Notes under the pieces: generated by a model | Database searches by the model: none | Seen by the model: the letters and a program-made list of their open reading frames with translations, nothing else | Told to the model about the DNA's origin: nothing | Program-made: the position numbers and the translations under genes | In this document: positions 5,865-11,783 of the stretch, piece by piece | Layout of the letters: each line of letters opens with the position of its first letter | Numbering within the stretch: position 1 is the stretch's first letter | Assembly (NCBI GenBank): GCA_013698135.1 | Contig: JACCVM010000165.1 | Coordinates: forward strand, 1-11,783 | Origin: Euzebyaceae bacterium | Lineage (GTDB): Bacteria > Actinomycetota > Nitriliruptoria > Euzebyales > Egibacteraceae | Direction of reading: 5' to 3' | DNA: 11,783 bases

Positions 5865-6893
5865 TTACCGGCCCAGGCGCAGCGACGAGGAGGTCTTGAG
5901 CACCTCGATCCAGGTGCGGCCGGGACGCAGGGGCAGCGGGTCGCCCTGCGGCGTCGTCCACTGGATGTGGTCGTCGGCCGTGGCCTTGCGCCAGCGCGCC
6001 GGATACGCCCGCCCGTCGCGCAGCACGGTGGCTCTGCCGTCTCCGATGACGTCGAGCTCCAGCGTGGGGTTGCCGAGGGAGTCCGCACGGTCGCCGGGAC
6101 GGGACCGCACGCGCATGACCACCACGTTGTCGGCGGTGAGTCCGTCACCCGCCGCCGTCTGGTGCGGGCTAGCGTTCTGTAGGCGGTGCCACCTGTCGCC
6201 CGACCACTCCCAGCGGATCTCGCTGGACGGCGAGAACTCCAGATCGACCGCCTCGATCGCACGACCGCCCGCCGGGCGTTGCGCGTCGAAGGCGAACACC
6301 GGCTCGTGGATGGCTTCGGTGCCCTTGCCGGCCGCCAGCAGGGCACGGGTGTGGACGAACAGATCATGCGGGCTGCTGCGGCCGGACACCCGGTAGAAGG
6401 GGTCGCCGGGCCCGCCAGAGGTTTCCTCCAGCCAGCGGATCTTCGCCTTGTCGAACTGCCGAGTGACCGGCCCGGCCGCGCCGGAGATGCCCAGCACCGG
6501 CGAGAACGGCGGCAACAGCTGCGCGTCAACCTCACGCCCGGAACGCACCGGCCCGATCGCGCCCGGCTTCGATATCTGGTACAGCGCGATGAACCGGGTG
6601 ATGCCGCCCTCGACTTCCTCCTCGAACACCACCTCGGCGAGGTCCAGGCCCTGCTGGGGCACCGCGGCCAGTGCGTTGTCGATCTTGACGGCCATGACCG
6701 GGGACAGCGGGGCGTCACCTTCGATCCGCAGACCGGTCAGGGGGGCAACCGGCGGAGGCGCCGGCTTGGAAGGTTGCTGCTCGCCGGCCGCCAGCGGGCG
6801 CGCCGCAACCGCAGAGCTCGGCATCGGCGCGTCGGCCGTGCAGGCGGTCAACGACAGCGCGAACACGGCCAGCGCGCAAAGGGCTTGGCGCAC
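5865..6893 (-). CDS. DUF3048 (YerB-like) lipoprotein
   Basis: A 342-residue predicted lipoprotein whose family has no settled function. The start is the GTG at 6893, supported by AAGGAG about seven bases upstream; a longer frame to 6944 lacks such a site. Residues 1-17 are a lipoprotein signal peptide with lipobox LTAC and modified Cys18, followed by an Ala/Pro/Ser-rich linker (to about residue 50). The body carries hallmarks of DUF3048: PLTG, then VMAVKIDNA, VFEEEVEGGITRF, GPVRSGREVD and, near the C-terminus, VVVMRVRS and a short beta-rich end with GRTWIEV. Family members are exported proteins tethered to the outer face of the membrane. It sits between pimA and pdxS but is separated from both by repeat-filled spacers, so co-function with either is unproven. 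Confidence 0.92.
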   Translation of the reverse strand: MRQALCALAVFALSLTACTADAPMPSSAVAARPLAAGEQQPSKPAPPPVAPLTGLRIEGDAPLSPVMAVKIDNALAAVPQQGLDLAEVVFEEEVEGGITRFIALYQISKPGAIGPVRSGREVDAQLLPPFSPVLGISGAAGPVTRQFDKAKIRWLEETSGGPGDPFYRVSGRSSPHDLFVHTRALLAAGKGTEAIHEPVFAFDAQRPAGGRAIEAVDLEFSPSSEIRWEWSGDRWHRLQNASPHQTAAGDGLTADNVVVMRVRSRPGDRADSLGNPTLELDVIGDGRATVLRDGRAYPARWRKATADDHIQWTTPQGDPLPLRPGRTWIEVLKTSSSLRLGR

Positions 6894-7222
6894 AGGGCAC
6901 TCCTTGCGGCGGAACTTCGACGCGGAAGTGTAGGAGCGTTGCACCGTCCCGCCGCGGAGGCGCGACCGTCCGAATGGCCGTCGGGCTGGCGACGCTCACC
7001 GCTCTCCGGCGGTGTGACGACACAGTCTCGAACCGCACCGCTCGCCGCCCCGCACGCTGGCGGGTGCAGGACCGGACACCAACGTCCGCAACCGCACCCG
7101 CCCACCACACCGACCCACCACCGCGATTGAGCGGGTGCAGGACCGGACACCAGCGTCCGCAACCGCGACCCGCCCCCACACACCGACCCACCACCGCGAC
7201 CGGACGGATGCGAGACCGCGGC
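6894..7222. other. Non-coding spacer between pimA and the lipoprotein gene
   Basis: No gene supported here; frames on both strands merely reflect the repeats. Besides the 71-bp repeats it contains a 6-bp perfect hairpin (6997-7002 with 7009-7014). On the minus strand TACACT at 6932-6927 is an acceptable actinobacterial -10 box (TAnnnT) about 33 bases before the lipoprotein GTG. I see no convincing -35 box, so the promoter remains a weak suggestion. Confidence 0.6.
7060..7200. repeat. Two direct repeats of about 71 bp with nested inverted repeats
   Basis: The sequence starting CGGGTGCAGGACCGGACACC at 7061 recurs at 7132, nearly identical through about 7200 apart from a few substitutions and one- or two-base indels. 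In the first copy an 8-bp perfect inverted repeat (7060-7067 GCGGGTGC with 7094-7101 GCACCCGC) encloses a 5-bp stem (7073-7077 with 7084-7088). In the second copy the inner stem is kept, while the outer arm has one inserted G. Unrelated to the 45-bp family. Confidence 0.85.
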
Positions 7223-8347
7223 TCAGGAGGCGGCCCGTACCTTGCGGTAGAGATCCTCGATCCTGCGCCCGATCACCGGCCACGTGAAGTCGGCGACGGT
7301 GCGCCGACCTTCGGCGGCCATCGCTCGCGAAAGGTTGCGGTTGGCCAGCAGCGTGCCGATGGCGTCAGCCATGGTGAAGGCGTTGCCGGCCGGCACCATC
7401 CGACCTTGGCGACCGTCCTTCATCACCGTGCGGAACCCGGCGATGTCCGTGGCGACGATGGGCAACCCCGCCGCCATCGCCTCCAGCAGCACGATGCCGA
7501 ACGACTCACCGCCGGTGTTGGGCGCCACGTACACGTCGGCCGAGGCGTGGTAGCGCGGTTTCTGCGCTTCGTCGACCGCACCGACGAACAGCACGTCCGG
7601 GCGAATGGAAGGCGGCACCATCTGCTGGCAGCGCTGCCGTTGCGGGCCTTCGCCCACCACGCACAGACGCACCCGCGGCCACGAGGTCCGCAGCCGCAGA
7701 AAGGCGCGGACCAGCACGTCCAGGCCCTTGCGCGCCTCCAGGCGACCCACGAACAGCAGCAGCGGCCGCTGTGGGTCAACCAGCTCCGGGATCGGCGAGG
7801 CCGTGGCGAAGGCGCTGGCGTCGACGCCGTTGGGCACGACGCGGACTGACCCCAGCGGCAGGTCGAGCGCCGCAGCGGCGAACTGTTGGGCCGCGGGGGA
7901 GACCGCGACGCGGGCATCCAGGCGGCGGACGATCCGCCGTGCGATCGGCGCCGCCAGCCGGTACAGCCGATCCGATGACGACCAGGCATGAAATGTGCCG
8001 ATGACGGGATGCGGGCCGAGCGCCGAAGCAGCCGCCGAGATCATCGGCGACAGCGGTTCGTGGACATGGGTCACGTGCGGGGCGAAGTCGTGCAGGGTTC
8101 GTCCCACGCGCCGGACCACCAGGGGGGACAGGGCGACGGGGGCGACAGACCGGTTGTAGTGCACCGGAAAGGGGCGGCCGATCACCTCGACCAGCTGGTC
8201 AGCCCTAGTGCGTGGCAGCGGCCCTGACGCCGGCGCGAGGATCCGAACCTCATGGTCAGCGTCGAGGAACGTGGCGAGCGCGCTGACGTGGGCCTTCACC
8301 CCGCCCGGCTTGACCCAGTCATAGGGGCAGACCAGTGCGATCTTCAC
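7223..8347 (-). CDS. pimA: Phosphatidylinositol alpha-mannosyltransferase PimA
   Basis: GT4 glycosyltransferase that transfers mannose from GDP-mannose to the inositol of phosphatidylinositol, making PIM1 at the cytoplasmic face of the membrane. The 374-residue product matches the known length (Rv2610c is 378). Visible hallmarks are KIALVCPYDW at the start, the PGGV glycine loop (about 14-17), HEPLSP (about 96), the catalytic-type His in GTFHAW (about 120), NGVD, GRLEARKG with the donor-phosphate Arg/Lys (about 202-207), and the EX7E motif in GGESFGIVLLE (Glu281 and Glu289). The start is the GTG at 8347, which overlaps the patA stop as GTGA; the longer frame upstream is just the antisense of patA. 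This overlap implies translational coupling. GT4 members are alike, but the motifs together with the pgsA-patA neighbours make PimA the best call. Confidence 0.93.
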   Translation of the reverse strand: MKIALVCPYDWVKPGGVKAHVSALATFLDADHEVRILAPASGPLPRTRADQLVEVIGRPFPVHYNRSVAPVALSPLVVRRVGRTLHDFAPHVTHVHEPLSPMISAAASALGPHPVIGTFHAWSSSDRLYRLAAPIARRIVRRLDARVAVSPAAQQFAAAALDLPLGSVRVVPNGVDASAFATASPIPELVDPQRPLLLFVGRLEARKGLDVLVRAFLRLRTSWPRVRLCVVGEGPQRQRCQQMVPPSIRPDVLFVGAVDEAQKPRYHASADVYVAPNTGGESFGIVLLEAMAAGLPIVATDIAGFRTVMKDGRQGRMVPAGNAFTMADAIGTLLANRNLSRAMAAEGRRTVADFTWPVIGRRIEDLYRKVRAAS

Positions 8348-9366
8348 GAAGGCAGCTTCTCGTCGGCCGCCGGTGCAGCGGCAGATGCGTGCCCTCCGTC
8401 GCGGCGCGGCGCGTGCAGGTCGGCGGCCCACACTGGCTGGAACGCGTGCCACTGCGCCGGTTCGAGCAGAATCAACGCTTCCAGCGCAGCGGCGATGCGG
8501 CCCGCGGCGGCCGCCAATGGCACGTCGGCCACCTCAACGATCGGCAGCACCTGCAGATGCCAGCGCCGGCCGGGGCGCTGCAGCATCGTGATGGGCACGA
8601 TCGGCGCGCCCGTGCGCCGGCTGAGCACCGCCGCGCCGACCGGGATGCGCGCCGGCTCGCCGAAGAAGTCGGTGACCGGAGCGCGCCCGGACAGGTCACG
8701 GTCGGTCAGCAGGCCGACGAGGTGGTTGGCGGCGGCCACCTCGGCCAGGCGACCGGTCAGCTGCGCGCCCTTGGCCAGCGGCACAACCTCCAACCCGATC
8801 GCTTCTCGCAGGGCAACGAACCGCTTGAAGACCGAGCGGGGTCGCAGCACCTCGGCGACCACGGCGAGATGGTAGCCGTGATTTTCCGCCCAGCGGGCGG
8901 CGCTGTCCCAGGATCCGTGATGCGCCAGCAGGACCACCACTCCCCGCCCCTGCTCGAGGGCGGCATCGAGGTGCTCGAACCCCGCCGTCGTCGTGCGCCG
9001 GTCGATGTCGGCGGGACTGATGTCAGCGGCGCGGAACGCCTCGACCCAGTAGCGGGCGTAGGAGCGGAAGGCGTCCTTGACGGTGGCGTCCAGGGACTCG
9101 GCCGCCACCACTCGAGCGAAGTTGGCGCGGACCCGCGCGCGGGTGGCAGAGGCGAGGCGGTGCTGTACTCGCGCGGCCAGGTCGGCACTGGCGTAGGCCA
9201 GAGGCTCGGGCACCCTGCGCGCGACCTCCCACAGCGCGGTCCACACAATCGCGATCCGCCGCAGGCGGCGGCCCTCCGGTCGAGGGTCCGGCGGCAGTCG
9301 CTGCGCAGCGCCAGGGTTGCGGTCGACCGCAGCCCCGGGATGGCCAGACCCTCGGTAGGTCGTCAT
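8344..9366 (-). CDS. patA: PIM acyltransferase (PatA-like, HtrB/LpxL superfamily)
   Basis: Peripheral membrane acyltransferase that moves a fatty acyl chain from acyl-CoA to the 6-position of the mannose on PIM1/PIM2. The 340-residue product has the HX4D motif of the superfamily (His149, Asp154 in LAHHGSWD) and downstream LLTDRDLSGRAPVTDFFGEPA, split here as LLTDRDLSG and FFGEPA, which lines the acceptor site, then a VPI strand. The N-terminal region has the amphipathic VWTALWEVARRVPEP helix. The ATG at 9366 overlaps the pgsA stop as ATGA, arguing for this start. An in-frame GTG at 9246 would give 300 residues, nearer the usual family length of about 300-316, so the first 40 Arg/Pro-rich residues may not be conserved. 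Identity as PatA rests on the motif plus its place between pgsA and pimA, as in Rv2611c. Confidence 0.92.
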   Translation of the reverse strand: MTTYRGSGHPGAAVDRNPGAAQRLPPDPRPEGRRLRRIAIVWTALWEVARRVPEPLAYASADLAARVQHRLASATRARVRANFARVVAAESLDATVKDAFRSYARYWVEAFRAADISPADIDRRTTTAGFEHLDAALEQGRGVVVLLAHHGSWDSAARWAENHGYHLAVVAEVLRPRSVFKRFVALREAIGLEVVPLAKGAQLTGRLAEVAAANHLVGLLTDRDLSGRAPVTDFFGEPARIPVGAAVLSRRTGAPIVPITMLQRPGRRWHLQVLPIVEVADVPLAAAAGRIAAALEALILLEPAQWHAFQPVWAADLHAPRRDGGHASAAAPAADEKLPS

Positions 9367-9938
9367 GTGGACTCGGCCTGCGACAGCACCGCGCGCAGAC
9401 GCTGGGCCACGGTCACCACCGAACCGATCGCCAGCAGCCACAAGGCCGGTGCCAGCAGGTCGAAGCCGATGCCGAGCACGATGATCGCCATGCGCTCGGG
9501 GCGTTCGATGACCCCAACGGTGGCCGTCCAGCCCAACGACTCCGCCTTCGCACGGACGTAAGAGGTCAACTGCGCACCGGCCAACGCCACCATGGCCACG
9601 CCGAACAGCACCGGGTCGTCGCGCACCAACCACACGGCGGCACCCAGGATCGCCGCGTCGCTGACCCGGTCGGTGACGCTGTCGTAGAAGGCGCCGAAGC
9701 GGCTGGCGCTGCTGCGCAGCCGGGCGACGCTGCCGTCGAAGGCGTCCGTGGCGGTACCCAACGCCAGGACAAAGGCGCCAACACGCCCGTAGCGCAGGAC
9801 CGCGACCACGCCGAGCAGCGTGGTCACCAGCCCGAAGAAGGTCAGCCAGTTGGGGGTGACGCCGATGCGCACCAGCCCCCGGGCGATCGGCACCACTAGG
9901 CGGTCGGTCACCGCCCGCGCATAGGCATTGATGGCCAC
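9363..9938 (-). CDS. pgsA: Phosphatidylinositol phosphate synthase (CDP-alcohol phosphatidyltransferase)
   Basis: Integral membrane enzyme joining CDP-diacylglycerol and inositol 1-phosphate to make phosphatidylinositol phosphate, the precursor of PI and PIMs. The 191-residue product carries the complete family signature: Asp65, Asp68, Gly69, Ala72, Arg73, Gly82, Asp86 and Asp90, i.e. DX2DGX2ARX8GX3DX3D. Several hydrophobic segments fit the six-helix fold. GVIERPERMAI near residue 141 closely resembles the FIERPERL stretch of mycobacterial PgsA1/PIP synthase (Rv2612c), which supports inositol phosphate rather than glycerol phosphate as acceptor. The start is a GTG at 9938; an in-frame TAG just upstream rules out anything longer, and no clear ribosome binding site is visible. 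It lies 46 bases after the HIT gene and overlaps patA by four bases. Confidence 0.94.
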   Translation of the reverse strand: MAINAYARAVTDRLVVPIARGLVRIGVTPNWLTFFGLVTTLLGVVAVLRYGRVGAFVLALGTATDAFDGSVARLRSSASRFGAFYDSVTDRVSDAAILGAAVWLVRDDPVLFGVAMVALAGAQLTSYVRAKAESLGWTATVGVIERPERMAIIVLGIGFDLLAPALWLLAIGSVVTVAQRLRAVLSQAEST

Positions 9939-9984
9939 GAGCTAGCGCTCACGTCGCCGTAGGCGGTAGCGCACCGGACAGCGC

Positions 9985-10515
9985 TCAGACCTCGGCAAAG
10001 GCTGGGGCGAGCCGGGCGTAGGTCTCCTCCAGCAGCTGGGGCAGCACCCGGGTCTGGCTCACCACCGGCATGAAGTTGGTGTCGCCGGACCAGCGAGGCA
10101 CCACGTGCTGGTGCAGGTGCTCGGCGATGCCTGCACCGGCCACGGCGCCCAGGTTCATCCCGAGGTTGAACGCGTCCGGACCGCTGCAGACCTTGAGGGC
10201 ACGCACGGCGCGCTGGCATAGCTGGGCCAGCTCGGACAGCTCGGCCGGCTCCAGCTCGTCGAGGCCGGCGACGTGGCGGTACGGCACGGCCATCAGGTGT
10301 CCAGGGTTGTAGGGGTAGGCGTTGAGGATCGCGTAGGCGTGATCGCCGCGGTGCAGGATCAGCGACTCCGGGTCGGCCTCGCGCCCCCGATCCGGCAGGT
10401 CACAGAACGGGCAGCCACGGACGTCGCGGGGGTCGACGCCCGCGTCGCGCTTGATGTAGCTCATCCGCCACGGCGTCCACAGCCGCTGCAGCGAATCCAG
10501 CCGCTCGCCGTCCAT
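9985..10515 (-). CDS. HIT-family Ap4A phosphorylase-like protein
   Basis: A 176-residue histidine-triad nucleotide hydrolase/phosphorylase. The active site HLHQHVVPRW gives His133, His135 and His137. Other family features are LWTPWRMSYI near the N-terminus, the CPFC pair (Cys35, Cys38), the NPGHLMAVPYRH strand and NLGMNLG. The mycobacterial protein at this operon position (Rv2613c) is a diadenosine tetraphosphate phosphorylase, so breakdown of Ap4A is the likely role; Ap4A is a by-product of aminoacyl-tRNA synthetases, which fits its position directly after thrS. The ATG at 10515 shares one base with the thrS stop (TGATG), so translation is coupled. Specificity among HIT substrates cannot be read from the sequence alone. 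Confidence 0.93.
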   Translation of the reverse strand: MDGERLDSLQRLWTPWRMSYIKRDAGVDPRDVRGCPFCDLPDRGREADPESLILHRGDHAYAILNAYPYNPGHLMAVPYRHVAGLDELEPAELSELAQLCQRAVRALKVCSGPDAFNLGMNLGAVAGAGIAEHLHQHVVPRWSGDTNFMPVVSQTRVLPQLLEETYARLAPAFAEV

Positions 10516-11783
10516 CAGGCCGCAGACGAGTCCCGCGGCTCGGGCGCCCTGCGCTGCGCCACCTCCGCAGCAAGCTCCTCGACGAAGTCGGCCACCGCGA
10601 CGTCCTTGCGCTGGTTTCCGCGCCGGGGGCGCACGGCGACCGTGCCGGCCGCGACCTCACTGTCACCGACGATCAGCTGGTAGGGCACCTTGGCCAGCTG
10701 GTGGTGGCGGATCTTGGCGCCCATCGTGTCCGGCGAGTCGTCGAGGTCGACGCGCAGGCCGCGGTGACGCAACCGCTCGACGACCGAGCGGCCGTAATCG
10801 CCGTGGCGGTCGGCGATGGGGACGACCACCGCTTGCACCGGAGCCAGCCAGGTGGGAAACGCCCCCGCGTAGTGCTCCACCAGGATCGCGAAGAACCGTT
10901 CCACCGAGCCGAACAGCGCTCGGTGGATCATGATCGGTCGGTGCTCGGCGCCGTCGTCACCCGCGTAGGCCAGGTCGAAGCGCTCCGGCAGGTTGAAGTC
11001 CACCTGAATCGTGGTCAGCTGCCAGGCGCGGCCGATGGCGTCGGTGATCTGAAAGTCGATCTTGGGACCGTAGAAGGCACCCTCGCCCTCGTCGACCACC
11101 CAGTCGAGTCCTGAGCGGTCGAGCGCCTCGCGAAGCGCGCCCTCGGCCCGCTGCCAGCCCTCGTCACTGCCGACGGTGGTGGCCTTCTCCGGACGGGTGG
11201 ACAGCGCAACCCGCGAAGGTCCCTGCGTGAAGCCGAAGTCGCGGTACAGGTCCAGGGTGAAGTCGATGACGTCGTTGACCTCGTCGACGACCTGCTCGGG
11301 GGTGCAGAAGATGTGGGAGTCGTCCTGGGTGAACCCGCGAGCGCGCAGCATCCCCTGCACGGTGCCAGAGCGTTCGTAGCGGTAGACCGTCCCCAGCTCC
11401 GTCAGGCGCAGCGGCAGCTCGCGGTAGGAGCGGGTCCGCGACCGGTAGACCAGCACGTGGAAGGGGCAGTTCATGGGCTTGGGGTAGTAGCGGTCGCCAG
11501 GCTTGGACTCGCTGGCGTCCAGCTCCATCGGCGGGTACATGCCTTCGGCGTAGAAGTCCAGGTGGCCGGAGGTCTCCCACAGCAGCGAGCGCCCGATGTG
11601 CGGCGTGTAGACCGGCTGGTACCCGCGCCGCAGGTGCTCCGTGCGCGAGTAGTCCTCCATCTGCATGCGGGCCCAGGCGCCGTTGGGATGGAACAGGAAC
11701 AGCCCCTGGCCCAGCTCTTCGGGCGAGCTCAGCAGCTCCAGCTCGCGGCCGAGCTTGCGGTGGTCGCGCTGGCGCGCCTGCTC
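10515..11783 (-). CDS. thrS: Threonyl-tRNA synthetase, C-terminal part (cut by window edge)
   Basis: Charges tRNA-Thr with threonine. The window holds 422 residues, from just before the catalytic core to the stop; the TGS and editing domains lie outside. The open frame runs unbroken to the edge, starting EQARQRDHRKLGRELEL, the usual linker into the core. Class II motif 2 is YRYERSGTVQGMLRARGFTQ and motif 3 contains RPIMIHRALFGSVERF. The three zinc ligands that select threonine are present: Cys in PMNCPFH (fragment residue 106), His in QDDSHIF (157) and His in MIHRALFGS (287). The C-terminal anticodon-binding domain begins around WLAPVQAVVVPIA and ends in a short, polar Arg/Pro/Ser tail. It leads the operon that continues into PIM synthesis. 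Confidence 0.97.
   Translation of the reverse strand, partial: EQARQRDHRKLGRELELLSSPEELGQGLFLFHPNGAWARMQMEDYSRTEHLRRGYQPVYTPHIGRSLLWETSGHLDFYAEGMYPPMELDASESKPGDRYYPKPMNCPFHVLVYRSRTRSYRELPLRLTELGTVYRYERSGTVQGMLRARGFTQDDSHIFCTPEQVVDEVNDVIDFTLDLYRDFGFTQGPSRVALSTRPEKATTVGSDEGWQRAEGALREALDRSGLDWVVDEGEGAFYGPKIDFQITDAIGRAWQLTTIQVDFNLPERFDLAYAGDDGAEHRPIMIHRALFGSVERFFAILVEHYAGAFPTWLAPVQAVVVPIADRHGDYGRSVVERLRHRGLRVDLDDSPDTMGAKIRHHQLAKVPYQLIVGDSEVAAGTVAVRPRRGNQRKDVAVADFVEELAAEVAQRRAPEPRDSSAA

Noticed and set aside
4624..6396. Plus-strand open frame of 590 codons across pdxS, the repeats and the lipoprotein gene
   Set aside because: Covers two well-supported minus-strand genes, and its repeated Pro/Ala/Arg part is only the 45-bp repeat translated.
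8335..9561. Plus-strand open frame of 408 codons antisense to patA
   Set aside because: The minus strand has intact HX4D acyltransferase motifs; the plus frame has none.

Overview
This GC-rich window comes from an actinomycete (class Actinomycetia) that makes phosphatidylinositol mannosides (PIMs). The order thrS, HIT hydrolase, PIP synthase, PatA, PimA, then pdxS, pdxT and yebC is the conserved block known from Mycobacterium (Rv2614c to Rv2603c). Genus cannot be fixed from the sequence. Every real gene lies on the minus strand; the long plus-strand frames are GC-rich shadows.

Reading in the direction of transcription, right to left. (1) 11783-7223 is a tight operon: the 3' part of thrS (cut by the window edge), a HIT-family Ap4A phosphorylase-like gene, a PIP synthase (pgsA), a PIM acyltransferase (patA) and the mannosyltransferase pimA. 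Junctions are 1-nt or 4-nt start/stop overlaps except for a 46-nt gap before pgsA. Together the last three make PIP and then add the first mannose and an acyl chain to PI, starting PIM and lipoglycan synthesis. (2) 7222-6894 is a non-coding spacer with two about 71-bp direct repeats, each carrying a nested inverted repeat. (3) A DUF3048 (YerB-like) lipoprotein follows, then a second repeat array of three about 45-bp units, each forming a hairpin. (4) pdxS encodes the PLP synthase subunit. (5) 4625-3736 holds a decayed toxin-antitoxin pair (DUF433-type antitoxin and PIN-like toxin), with two frameshifts and a deletion in the antitoxin and a truncated toxin. (6) The toxin stub runs in frame into a secreted, membrane-anchored protein with a TIMP-like CxC N-terminus, a propeller-like middle and a C-terminal membrane helix. 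(7) pdxT, the glutaminase partner of PdxS, and yebC follow closely. (8) At the left end is a small secreted WxL-like protein behind a leader with two mutually exclusive hairpins, one of which would cover the ribosome binding site.

The core is ordinary housekeeping. The accessory material is the insertion between pdxS and pdxT, the two hairpin-bearing repeat families, and the structured leader, which is the best candidate for undescribed biology here.
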